64,000 nucleotides of DNA from Acidicapsa acidisoli. GTDB taxonomy: Bacteria > Acidobacteriota > Terriglobia > Terriglobales > Acidobacteriaceae. Below, piece after piece: positions 28,057 to 36,712 of the stretch. Made by a program: the position numbers and the translations under genes. Positions within the stretch are counted from its first letter, which is position 1. Every line of letters starts with the position of its first letter. The stretch lies in assembly GCF_025685625.1 (NCBI RefSeq), contig NZ_JAGSYI010000001.1, positions 2,493,656-2,557,655 on the forward strand. The letters are read 5' to 3'. The notes beneath the pieces were generated by a model that did not search any database, was not told the origin of the DNA, and saw only the letters and a program-made list of their open reading frames with translations.

Positions 28057-28701
28057 ATGAGCCCGACGGAAATACGACACGAATCCAAAACCAAGATCCT
28101 CGACGCGGCCATGCACGTCATTCGCGCCAAGGGGTATTCCGCGACGCGTATCGAGGATATATGCGAAGCCGCAGGCGTGACCAAGGGAAGCTTCTTCCAC
28201 CACTTCGACAGTAAGGAAGAGTTGGCCTTGGCTGCTGCCGACTACTGGATCGAAGGCACTGCCGCTCTGTTTCTTTCGGCACCCTATCACGCCCCCGCCG
28301 ACCCGCTCGATCGCTTGCTGGCATACATCGACTTCCGCAAGTCTCTTTTGCAGGGTGATCTGCCCGACTTCACCTGCCTTGTCGGAACCATGGTGCAGGA
28401 GGTCTATGACACGCACCCTGCCATCCGCGACGCCTGCAATCGCAGTATCAGCGAGCATGCTGCGACGCTGGTTTCGGACATCGAAGAAGCCATGTGCCGG
28501 CGGGATATGCACCCGGACTGGACTGCGGAGAGCCTGGCGCTCTACACCCAGGTCACTCTTCAGGGCGCGTTCATTCTCGCGAAAGCGAAACACAGTCGCG
28601 AGGTCGCTGCTGCAAGCATCGACCATCTGCGGCGGTATCTGGAATTGTTATTCAGCCAATCCTCATCGGCAAAGGAGAACACAATATGCCAGGCACAATA
28701 A
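28057..28701 (+). CDS. TetR/AcrR-family repressor
   Basis: A 214-residue regulator. The N-terminal DNA-binding domain is TKILDAAMHVIRAKGYSATRIEDICEAAGVTKGSFFHHFDSKEELALAA, the standard TetR helix-turn-helix. The C-terminal ligand domain has several Cys (FTCLVGTMVQ, RDACNRS, AMCRRD), so a thiol-reactive or electrophile signal is possible. The leader is very short and no clear ribosome site is seen. It probably represses its own promoter at 28016-28031. No enzyme gene follows directly; a 25-codon ORF overlaps its 3' end. Confidence 0.9.
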   Translation: MSPTEIRHESKTKILDAAMHVIRAKGYSATRIEDICEAAGVTKGSFFHHFDSKEELALAAADYWIEGTAALFLSAPYHAPADPLDRLLAYIDFRKSLLQGDLPDFTCLVGTMVQEVYDTHPAIRDACNRSISEHAATLVSDIEEAMCRRDMHPDWTAESLALYTQVTLQGAFILAKAKHSREVAAASIDHLRRYLELLFSQSSSAKENTICQAQ

Positions 28702-28763
28702 CCAGGCTGTGCACCTCTCTGAATCTGGAAAACTGTGATTGCCGAGTGGACGTGTGTCGCTGA
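28686..28763 (+). CDS. Small Cys-rich ORF overlapping TetR stop (25 codons)
   Basis: ATG 28686 follows AAAGGAGAA (ending at 28679) by 6 nt and overlaps the last codons of the TetR gene, an arrangement typical of a co-translated next gene. The frame starts MPGTITRLCTSLNLENCDC and ends after 25 residues, 4 of them Cys. It could be a genuine small protein, or the 5' remnant of a lost target gene truncated by a deletion or frameshift. There is no family assignment. Confidence 0.35.
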   Translation: MPGTITRLCTSLNLENCDCRVDVCR

Positions 28764-28950
28764 ACCAGTGCTAATGGGGTAAAGACGAGTAGGGATGAAG
28801 GATCGGACTGCAGCCTTACTGGCTCACAATTCGCTTTTTCGCGTAGTACGCACGTAAGGATGTCAACCGTATACATCGAGTGGCATGCGGCTTCCTGTTC
28901 GAGTGGCTATGGACGATCATGGATTTCCGCAGGCAAATTGGAGAATGGCG

Positions 28951-28984
28951 GCGCGTCGGCTCTCAGCTGATGTGAGCCGTGCGC
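28951..28984 (+). other. Stem-loop upstream of secreted-protein gene
   Basis: CGGCTCTCA (28957-28965) pairs with TGTGAGCCG (28971-28979) with one mismatch, and GCGC at either side (28951-28954 and 28981-28984) extends it past unpaired bases. TTTT follows 6 nt later. It may be a weak terminator or a structured leader of the gene at 29044. The rest of 28764-29043 shows nothing I can support. Confidence 0.4.
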
Positions 28985-29043
28985 AATGACTTTTCTCCAG
29001 TGAATGCAAGAACGCAACCTCACATGCTTTCCCGGAGAACCCG

Positions 29044-29772
29044 ATGAGTCGAAATGGATTTGCTGCACTTACCTCGTTAATCCTGCTCCTCAGTTCTGTC
29101 TGTGGTACCTCGCGACAGACGTGGGCACAGAGTGCCATGACTCAATACCCGAGCATGGCGCCGCTTGACCAATACTTGATCGCGGATCGGAATGCCGAGA
29201 TAGCACTTGCGCGGAGCGCGGCGCCCACATCTATATCGCGCGATGCAACCGTTCTCGTCTTTGAGAAAAGCGGCTACCAGACAGTAGTCGAAGGGAAGAA
29301 TGGGTTCACATGTCTGGTTGAACGCTCGTGGATGTCGCCATTTGATCGTCCCGAATTCTGGAATCCGAAAATGCGTGGGCCAATTTGTTATAACCCGGCC
29401 GCGGTGCGGACAATTCTTCCCTACACGTTGAATAGAACGAAGCTTGTATTAGCCGGATTATCCAAAGCACAGATGCGGGAAAGCATCACATCCGCGGTCG
29501 GGAAGAACGAACTCCCGATGCCTGAAGCGGGCGCTATGTCTTACATGATGTCGAAAGAAGGAAACCTCGGTGATTCCGTCGGACATTGGCACCCACACCT
29601 GATGTTTCATGTTCCCAAGACAGACGATGCAAGTTGGGGAGCAGACCTGACAGGCTCACCAGTGTTGTACGACAACGAACACCGCGACGTCCCAGAGCCG
29701 GAAACCATTTTCATGATACCCGTTGTCCATTGGTCAGACGGCACCGCTGCGTCACATCAGGAAATTGATTAA
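29044..29772 (+). CDS. Secreted protein of unknown function with HWHPH motif
   Basis: A 242-residue protein with a signal peptide (AALTSLILLLSSVCGTSRQTWAQ). I do not recognise the family. The mature part has FEKSGYQTVVEGKNGFTCLVERSW, RGPICYNPAAVRTILPY, and a C-terminal cluster DSVGHWHPHLMFHVP (about residues 178-192) with three closely spaced His that could bind a metal. GGAGA lies upstream of ATG 29044. It precedes receptor 3 by 88 nt on the same strand. Confidence 0.65.
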   Translation: MSRNGFAALTSLILLLSSVCGTSRQTWAQSAMTQYPSMAPLDQYLIADRNAEIALARSAAPTSISRDATVLVFEKSGYQTVVEGKNGFTCLVERSWMSPFDRPEFWNPKMRGPICYNPAAVRTILPYTLNRTKLVLAGLSKAQMRESITSAVGKNELPMPEAGAMSYMMSKEGNLGDSVGHWHPHLMFHVPKTDDASWGADLTGSPVLYDNEHRDVPEPETIFMIPVVHWSDGTAASHQEID

Positions 29773-29860
29773 GTCCCCGGATATCTAGCCGCCGAGTGCA
29801 ATGGCGGCATTGAATGTGAGGGACCGAACAGGAAACAGGAAATCATTTAGGAGGCAAGCA

Positions 29861-32800
29861 ATGAACATCAATTCAATTACACATCATGAGGTTGGTTCAT
29901 TCCAAAAGCACGGATTCAAAAAGCGAAACGAGATGTTGCGCCGCGTCATGGCTCCCAGCATTTTGAGCGTGTCTCTCATACTGGGGCTGACTCTTCTCAC
30001 GTCGACGCCGCTTCTCCAACAGGAAGCTCACGCGCAAGGGATTACTACTGGAAGCATCTCAGGGACAGTGGCCGATAATTCGGGAGCTGTGATTGCCGGG
30101 GCCACCATCACTGCAACCGCGAAAGCTACGAATATCACTTTGACAACAACCTCTGGAGGTGATGGCAGCTTTTCTTTTAAGGACGTGCCGATCGGCATCT
30201 ATGCGGTCGTCATCTCCGAAAGCGGCTTTGCGGGTCTTACGCTGAACAACATCGAGGTGGCATCCAGCCGCGAGCAGGCACTTGGGGTTCAAAAGCTAAG
30301 TCCTGGTGGCACGGAGGCAGTCGTCGAGGTTTCTGCTGCGCAAAATATTCTTGAGACTGCTCAGTCCCAGGTCACCACCACCTTTGACTCCGAGCAAGTC
30401 ACGAACCTCCCAACCGCTGGCGGCTTCGATGAACTGGCCCTCCTTATTCCGGGCGTTGTCGACACGCATATGGACAACTTTTCTAATACGAATGGAGCCA
30501 ACTTCTCCGTCAACGGCGAGCGCGGCCGCGCCAACAACTTCGAGATAGACGGCCAGGCCAACAACGACACCACGATCACCGGACCTCAGGTGTTCTTCGG
30601 TAACGACGAGGCTATCGCTGAAGTCCAGGTCATCACCAACAGTTTTAGCGCCCAGTATGGCCGTAACGCCGGTTCGGTGGTCAACTACATCACCAAGTCT
30701 GGCACCAACACCATACACGGGTCGGCAATCTATAAATATTCGGGCGATTTCACCAGCTCTCTCGCACAAGGCGTATCGAAGGGAGAGCAGTTCGGTTTCT
30801 GCGGTCCTGGACAAACTCCCGCAGCCGACGGCTGCGCTGCGGCCGTCGTGCCCCGCTATGTAGACAACTTTTATGGCGGAACTTTGGGAGGCCCAATTCT
30901 CAAAGGCAAGCTCTTCGCATTTGGCTCGACTTACTGGGATCAGGAGACCGAGTTTGGCGCTCTCGTCACTAGCAATGGCGAGCTCTTTCCGACGACGGCC
31001 GGCCTGACGCAGCTGGCCTCCGCCTATCCGGGCAATTCTTCCGTAGCAATTCTGCAACAACTAAACCCATACACAATCACAGTCGGCAATCCTCGTCAGA
31101 TTGGACCAGTCACCTACGAGACTATTCCCGGCGCGGGCGCTGTCCCGTTTGCTCAATTCGGCCGTCAGGTGCCATTCCTCTCCTCGGACGAAGAAAATCT
31201 GGGCCGCATTGACTGGCAGGCCACTCCGAAGGATCGTATCTACCTCCGCTACTTCTACCAGTCGAATCCGACCGCGCCTGATGGTGCTACAGCCAACGGC
31301 GGCTACGTCAACGTCACCGGTGTGACTCACTCCGTCGGCGCCGACGAAACCCACACCTTTGGCCCACACTGGGTAGATCAACTTCGCTACAGCTTCCAAC
31401 AAAGCACAATAGCATTCGAGGGCGGCGGTTTCCCTAACTGCACCATCACCTCATTCAACACCTGCCCGACCAATCTCAATTCACTTACCCTGCCTGACGG
31501 AAGTACCTTGTCCAGCCTGGGCCTTCCCAACGTCTTTCCCGACGGCCGCATCGTCAAAGTCGGTCAGGTGCAGAACAACGCCAACTGGACCGTCGGGCGT
31601 CACGCCATTACATTTGGCGGGGAATTCCTTTACGAGAATGCGCCGAACGTCTTCCTCCCCAACGTACAGGGCACATTCACCTACGACACTTTGACCGACT
31701 TCCTCGCAGGCGGCTGCCCCAACGGCGCGTGCAGCGTTTCCGTGACCGAAGGGAATCCAACTATTCCTTTCAAGGAGAATGACTTTGGCCTCTACTTCCA
31801 GGACGATTGGCAAGTGAGACCCGGCTTCACTCTCAATCTTGGCTTACGGTGGGAATTCTTTGGTCAGCCGATCAACTACTTTCATAGTCAGAGCGTAGCC
31901 GCGCAAACCGGGCCCAGTCCCTTCTGGAGCACCTCGCTTCCGCTCTCGGAAACCACAGTTCCGGCCATCGCCAACTACTACAAGAACTTCGAACCGCGCA
32001 TCGGTTTCGCCTATAACCCTGCATTCAATAAGAGGCTGGTGATCCGAGGAGCGTATGCGATCAACGTAGACCCCGAGTATCAAAACATCGGTCTGAACGT
32101 CGCCGGCTCCGCACCTTCGGTCGCTTCCGGAGCGCTCACCTGCAACGCCGGCACCGCGAACTGCATCCCCACCGGAGGGGCTACCTTTCTCACCGTGCAA
32201 CAGCAACTCGCTCCCCAGCTGCCAACTGGCGGCAACCCTGCCCTGGACAGCGTGACCACGGCTCCCACGAACTTCCGCAACCCCCTGGGTCAGACCTATA
32301 CCCTGGGGCTGCAATACCAGCTGCACAACTCGGCTGTTTTTGAGGTTCGCTACGTCGGTAACCACACGGGTCGACAGTTTCAGTCAATCGACGCGAACCC
32401 GTATCTTGCGACCGTGGCCGCCGCATTCCCCAACAGAGTTAACCCGGCAAGCCTTTGCTCCGCCTCAGGAAGCACGCTCGGCGGGGCTGACGTGGGCTTC
32501 CTGAACTGCGGCCACACCACCGTCGATGAGGTTGAAAATACAGCCTTCTCTCAATATCAGTCCGTACAGACCAATCTCACCACGCGCACCTTTCACGGCA
32601 TAACCGCCAACGTCGCCTACACCTGGAGTCATAACATCGACAACACCAGCGAGATCTACTCAACCGGCACAGGCGGAAACACAATCGCTTACGCCCAGAA
32701 CCCTTTCAACACCGACGTGGGCGAGCGTGCCAACAGCGCTCTTGATTTTCCCAACTCCGCCAGCATAAGTTTCACTTACAAGCTGCCCGACTTCCACACT

Positions 32801-33490
32801 GGAAATAACCTGCTTAGCAGGCTGACCGATGGCTGGCAAGCCAACACCATCTGGATCTACAACAGTGGTCAGCCCTACACAGACTTTCAGGGCATATCCA
32901 ACAGTTCGCCACAGATCAATCCAGATGATGTACGCACGTCTGAGTCCTATAGCGATATTCCTTTCGAAGAGAACTTTCTCGGAGTAGATGTCGCTCGTCC
33001 TATACTTTCTAATCCCAAAGCGCCCGTCGGCACCCTCGGGATTTATACGGACACCACGGTTACCCCCGCGACAGCAACCACTCCGGCCGTTTTCTCCACC
33101 CCTGTTCTTGAAGACTTCAAGACTGGAGCCCCTGTCTCCCCGTCGGATGTCCGATTTATCGCGAACAATCAACTCGCCGCCAATATCCTCAATAACCCGT
33201 ACCCAGGCTCAACACGAAATATCCTCCGCGGCGACACCTTCAACAACGTCGACTTCAGCGTCTTCAAGAATACGAAGATCAGCGAGCGCGTCACCTTCCG
33301 CTTGGAGGTCGATGCCTACAACGTGCTCAACCGCGGATATTATGGAGCACCCGGCAACGCTCTGACCGACTATGCGGCTCCTACGTCGTACTTCAACAAT
33401 TTCTATGAGAGCCAGGCCACCGGAGCTAGCCTCGTGACTCCCGGAACAGGGCTGCGCAACCTGCTCTTTGTAGGCAAGATCCTCTTTTGA
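29861..33490 (+). CDS. TonB-dependent receptor, Oar-like (receptor 3)
   Basis: A 1209-residue receptor. AGGAGG (29849-29854) is 6 nt before ATG 29861, which fixes the start; the frame is open to 29801. An extended N-region of ~35 residues precedes the hydrophobic signal (APSILSVSLILGLTLLTS) and HAQG cleavage region. Then come the carboxypeptidase-regulatory-like domain (GSISGTVADNSGAVIAGATIT), the plug (NAGSVVNYITKSGTNTIHGSA) and a barrel ending RNLLFVGKILF. No catabolic genes flank it, so the ligand is unknown. It converges on the phosphoesterase gene at 33764. Confidence 0.92.
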   Translation: MNINSITHHEVGSFQKHGFKKRNEMLRRVMAPSILSVSLILGLTLLTSTPLLQQEAHAQGITTGSISGTVADNSGAVIAGATITATAKATNITLTTTSGGDGSFSFKDVPIGIYAVVISESGFAGLTLNNIEVASSREQALGVQKLSPGGTEAVVEVSAAQNILETAQSQVTTTFDSEQVTNLPTAGGFDELALLIPGVVDTHMDNFSNTNGANFSVNGERGRANNFEIDGQANNDTTITGPQVFFGNDEAIAEVQVITNSFSAQYGRNAGSVVNYITKSGTNTIHGSAIYKYSGDFTSSLAQGVSKGEQFGFCGPGQTPAADGCAAAVVPRYVDNFYGGTLGGPILKGKLFAFGSTYWDQETEFGALVTSNGELFPTTAGLTQLASAYPGNSSVAILQQLNPYTITVGNPRQIGPVTYETIPGAGAVPFAQFGRQVPFLSSDEENLGRIDWQATPKDRIYLRYFYQSNPTAPDGATANGGYVNVTGVTHSVGADETHTFGPHWVDQLRYSFQQSTIAFEGGGFPNCTITSFNTCPTNLNSLTLPDGSTLSSLGLPNVFPDGRIVKVGQVQNNANWTVGRHAITFGGEFLYENAPNVFLPNVQGTFTYDTLTDFLAGGCPNGACSVSVTEGNPTIPFKENDFGLYFQDDWQVRPGFTLNLGLRWEFFGQPINYFHSQSVAAQTGPSPFWSTSLPLSETTVPAIANYYKNFEPRIGFAYNPAFNKRLVIRGAYAINVDPEYQNIGLNVAGSAPSVASGALTCNAGTANCIPTGGATFLTVQQQLAPQLPTGGNPALDSVTTAPTNFRNPLGQTYTLGLQYQLHNSAVFEVRYVGNHTGRQFQSIDANPYLATVAAAFPNRVNPASLCSASGSTLGGADVGFLNCGHTTVDEVENTAFSQYQSVQTNLTTRTFHGITANVAYTWSHNIDNTSEIYSTGTGGNTIAYAQNPFNTDVGERANSALDFPNSASISFTYKLPDFHTGNNLLSRLTDGWQANTIWIYNSGQPYTDFQGISNSSPQINPDDVRTSESYSDIPFEENFLGVDVARPILSNPKAPVGTLGIYTDTTVTPATATTPAVFSTPVLEDFKTGAPVSPSDVRFIANNQLAANILNNPYPGSTRNILRGDTFNNVDFSVFKNTKISERVTFRLEVDAYNVLNRGYYGAPGNALTDYAAPTSYFNNFYESQATGASLVTPGTGLRNLLFVGKILF

Positions 33491-33561
33491 TAACACTCGG
33501 CCCAGCTAAGCCGAACATGTGGCGATGATCTGCAACAGACATGGTTGCTCAACAAAACCGG

Positions 33562-33596
33562 GGGCGCGCCAGCGCGCCCTGGCCGCTTTAAGCGGC
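33562..33596. repeat. Two tandem GC-rich hairpins
   Basis: GGGCGCGC (33562-33569) pairs perfectly with GCGCGCCC (33572-33579) across CA; then GCCGCTT (33582-33588) pairs with AAGCGGC (33590-33596). The pair resembles a REP-like element or a compound terminator after receptor 3, but I see no second copy in this window. Confidence 0.5.
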
Positions 33597-33704
33597 TTAC
33601 AAAAAGATGCTTTCGGCTCTGCTGGGGTAATCTCACGCGAGCGGAGTGCATGCGATGGCGGCGCGCGCTCAGGTCGGTGGGGGCTTTGCGCTTGAGGTGT
33701 GAAC

Positions 33705-33738
33705 AAAAAGCCCTCTCCCCGGTTACCGGAGAGAGGGC
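33705..33738 (-). terminator. Terminator of phosphoesterase gene
   Basis: The 13-nt arms 33710-33722 and 33726-33738 (GCCCTCTC...GG and complement, one mismatch) enclose a 3-nt loop. On the minus strand the stem is followed by five T (33709-33705). It may also stop plus-strand read-through from receptor 3. Confidence 0.8.
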
Positions 33739-33763
33739 TTCTTCCAGCCGGAACGCGATTTAT

Positions 33764-36712
33764 TTATTTGTCGTCGTCATCGTCGTCTTTCGCGGGTGCA
33801 GCGTTGTTGAAGTCGCTCGCCGGACGCACCTTCTTCTCGCCGGGGAAGGGGCGCGTGTAGTTGGTGGCTTCGTACCAGATCATATGGTTGACGGTGTCCG
33901 GATCCTCTGAGTCAGGCTTGGAGTATTTGCCTGCGAAGGTCTCCGACTTCTTCTTCATCCAGCCAGCCCGCAGAGCCTTAACTGCGGGGCTCTCGATTGC
34001 GTTTGTGCGAGGCGTGACCGCGGCTATTGTGCCCGGGATGGGCTGAGTCGGTGTCTGGCTGACGCCCGTAGTCAGCGCGAGGCCGGCCGGCACGTGAGTC
34101 CAAGGCTTGAAGTTGTCCGCGGGCGGATCGTCCACGAAGGCTGTCCGCATCGGCGAGGCCCAGAGGTCGAACTGGTTCATCGGCTGCAGACCGAGAATTT
34201 GCTCGATCGTACGGGTCATGTTGACCTGCGTGTAGAAGGTGCTGTCGGTGACTCCGCCCTGCAGGGTATATGGGCTGAAGATATAGCCCGGACTGCGGTG
34301 ACCGTCGACGTGGTCGACGCCGGTCTGCGCGTCGTCTTCCGTAACGAAGATCGCCGAGGAAGACCAGATGGAGCTGTGGCTGATGATGTCGACAAAGCGG
34401 CCAAGTGCCAGGTCGTTGTCGGCCTGCATGGCCTGCGCGGTCGGCGGGCCACCCGTGTGGTCGGAGCTGATCCACAGGATCTCCAACTGAGGCACCGTAC
34501 CGGCTGTCACATCCTTGGCAAAGTCCTGCTCCCAGACATCGACGCGGAACTGGTCGGGAATGCCGAGGTCGAACTGCGGGTAGTTCTGGACCGTGTTGTT
34601 GATCAGGTTCGGGAGCGGAGAGTGCGATGCGACAGTGTTGTAGTTGTAGAGCTGCTTCTCCTTGCCAGACTCATAAGCCAAAGTGTCGTTGTAGAAGTCG
34701 ATCCATTGTGGCTCGGTGGTCGACCCGGTCGGTGTCAGGAACGTGTTGTACTCGATGTACTCGCCAAAGTTCTTAAACGAGATGCCAGCCTTTGCGGCCT
34801 GGTCCCACAGGTGGCCCTTGGCCTGGTAGGCAATCGCATCGCCACCGTTGGAGGGGTAGTCTCGGAGCCAGTCTGGCGACTGGATGTCATCCGAATAGGG
34901 AGCCATGGCCTGGACGATCCAGTTGTGACCGTCTGCTGATTGGCGGCTCGGGTTGTAGTAGTTATCGAAGAGCGGGAAGCGTTGCACAAGCGCGTGCGCA
35001 TTGGGCGTGATGCTGCCGTAAGTTCCGTTGTCGCCGAATACCGCCAGGGAGGCGTCGCCATTGCCGTGGGTCACATCGCCCAGAATCTGGTCATAGGTGC
35101 GGTTTTCACGAATGATCAGGAAGACGTGCTTGATCTTCGACGGATCGCCGATCTTCTCCGGGATTGCCAGCGGCTTGGCATGGCGATTGCCGCCCGCGGC
35201 CGAGAAGATATTGTCAGCCAGATCCCAGTGGTTGTTCTGATAGACCTGCTGCGTCATACCCAACAACGCATCGATTTTCGGTACGGGAACGATGCTGACG
35301 GTTCCAAGGTCCTGATGGGTGTTGAGGCCGGTGACACCAAATTCGGTTGCCGACGAATTTTGCGGAGAAATACCTGTGGTGCCGATGCCCTTGTCGTTGG
35401 CAACGAGCAGCGCGTTGTCCACGCTGTCCAGCACAACCGAACTCGGCGCATAGCCGACGGGGATCAGGCCCATGACGGGATTCGACGCGCCGTAAGTGAG
35501 GTTAACCACGGCGATCGCGTTGGCGTTGTAGAGGGCAACGTATGCGATCCAGTTCGGACCATCGACGGCGATCGAGTTAGGGCCAGCTCCATAGGCGGGG
35601 TTGCGTTGCCCGGGCACGCCGATGGGCAGCCCCAGGTTTATAGTGCGCTCCACTGTGTTGGTCGTCGTGTCGATGACCGAGAGGGTGTCGCTATAGGCGT
35701 TGGCGACCAACAGGCGGTTGCTGCCCCAGAAGGCCATGCCGGTTGGGTGCAGGCCGGTGTTGATGCTGCCGGTGACCTTAAACGAGTTCAGGTCGACCAC
35801 GGAAAGAGTGCCGGTGGCCGTCGAGCCAGTTGGATACTGAGCAACGACCGGGGTGCCGTTGGAGTACCCCTGGAAGTCCTTCTCGGTAGCAATCCGACCG
35901 GCCTCGTTGGAGACGTAGGCGGTCTTGCCATCCTGCGAGATCACGACGCTGTGCGGCACGTTGCCGACGCGGATCTCCGTACCCTCGACTGGTGTCGCCT
36001 GGGTCAGGTCGATCTTGGTCAGCGTATTGTTATTGTCCAACACGACGTAGGCGGTCTTGGAATCCGACGAGATCGCGATGCCGGTAGGATAGGAAGTGGA
36101 TGTACCATCCGAAACAAGCGAGACAGTCTGGCCACAGGGGATTTCAGAGCTGCCCGTGGTCCCCGGAGGGCTGTTGGGGAAGCATTGTACGGTGGTCAGA
36201 TTACCATTGCTGTCGACGTCCATCGGAACGCTGACCTGGGCATGGTCTGAGAGCAAGCCCGTCGTCGCATTGACGCTTGCGATGGTAACGTGGCTGCTGT
36301 CCTGGCTGAACACCAGGTACTTGCCATCGGGCGTGTAGTGGATGCCGAGGTTGCTGCCGGTCGAGTCTTTTCCATTGAAGCTGTAGCTCTGCAGAACTTT
36401 GCCGGTCTGGGTGTTGAACACCTCGACGGCCCCGTTGCCATTGCTCGGCGACGTGCCCATGGTAAGGACGGCGGCGGTGTGATTGCCCTTGGGGTTGACC
36501 GCAACGGCCTTGGCACGGACCCGGATGCCGAGGTCGACCTGGGTACCGGCGGGGGTGATGATTGTGCCGTTGCTGACGACGTAAGTGCCGTTCGACTGCG
36601 GGCCGACTGTGTACGTCGGGAACGGCACGGACTGTGCAAACGCCGAAACGCTCAACCCTGCCGCCAGCAGGCCGATGAGCATCGGTTTGATTCCAGAATT
36701 TTCTCGGAACAT
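33764..36712 (-). CDS. Secreted YncE-like beta-propeller / phosphoesterase fusion
   Basis: A 982-residue exported protein. ATG 36712 follows TAGGAG by 8 nt and begins a signal peptide (IKPMLIGLLAAGLSVSAFAQ); the frame is open to 36868. The first ~540 residues are propeller blades (HYTPDGKYLVFSQDSSHVTI, SSDSKTAYVVLDNNNTLTKI, SQDGKTAYVSNEAGRI, FWGSNRLLVANAYSDTLSVI). The phosphoesterase half has HVFLIIRENRTYDQILGDV, NPSRQSADGHNWIVQA, SDHTGGPPTAQAM and FVTEDDAQTGVDHVDGHRS, the same set as the protein at 6449. The C-terminus is a run of six Asp then Lys, absent from the paralogue. It lies between two TonB receptors. Confidence 0.88.
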   Translation of the reverse strand: MFRENSGIKPMLIGLLAAGLSVSAFAQSVPFPTYTVGPQSNGTYVVSNGTIITPAGTQVDLGIRVRAKAVAVNPKGNHTAAVLTMGTSPSNGNGAVEVFNTQTGKVLQSYSFNGKDSTGSNLGIHYTPDGKYLVFSQDSSHVTIASVNATTGLLSDHAQVSVPMDVDSNGNLTTVQCFPNSPPGTTGSSEIPCGQTVSLVSDGTSTSYPTGIAISSDSKTAYVVLDNNNTLTKIDLTQATPVEGTEIRVGNVPHSVVISQDGKTAYVSNEAGRIATEKDFQGYSNGTPVVAQYPTGSTATGTLSVVDLNSFKVTGSINTGLHPTGMAFWGSNRLLVANAYSDTLSVIDTTTNTVERTINLGLPIGVPGQRNPAYGAGPNSIAVDGPNWIAYVALYNANAIAVVNLTYGASNPVMGLIPVGYAPSSVVLDSVDNALLVANDKGIGTTGISPQNSSATEFGVTGLNTHQDLGTVSIVPVPKIDALLGMTQQVYQNNHWDLADNIFSAAGGNRHAKPLAIPEKIGDPSKIKHVFLIIRENRTYDQILGDVTHGNGDASLAVFGDNGTYGSITPNAHALVQRFPLFDNYYNPSRQSADGHNWIVQAMAPYSDDIQSPDWLRDYPSNGGDAIAYQAKGHLWDQAAKAGISFKNFGEYIEYNTFLTPTGSTTEPQWIDFYNDTLAYESGKEKQLYNYNTVASHSPLPNLINNTVQNYPQFDLGIPDQFRVDVWEQDFAKDVTAGTVPQLEILWISSDHTGGPPTAQAMQADNDLALGRFVDIISHSSIWSSSAIFVTEDDAQTGVDHVDGHRSPGYIFSPYTLQGGVTDSTFYTQVNMTRTIEQILGLQPMNQFDLWASPMRTAFVDDPPADNFKPWTHVPAGLALTTGVSQTPTQPIPGTIAAVTPRTNAIESPAVKALRAGWMKKKSETFAGKYSKPDSEDPDTVNHMIWYEATNYTRPFPGEKKVRPASDFNNAAPAKDDDDDDK

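Larger units (their letters stand above)
33491..33763. other. Convergent intergenic region with hairpins
   Basis: A 273-nt gap. It holds two adjacent GC-rich hairpins (33562-33579 and 33582-33596) and a terminator at 33705-33738. I see no coding sequence; short frames here lack ribosome sites. Confidence 0.5.

Noticed and set aside
33764..33790. Poly-Asp plus Lys C-terminus as a protease-processing site
   Set aside because: It resembles an enterokinase site by composition only; no reason to expect such a protease here. Kept as an oddity of the protein.
34940..36250. 436-residue plus-strand frame opposite the second phosphoesterase
   Set aside because: Antisense shadow; the minus frame has signal peptide, propeller blades and esterase motifs.
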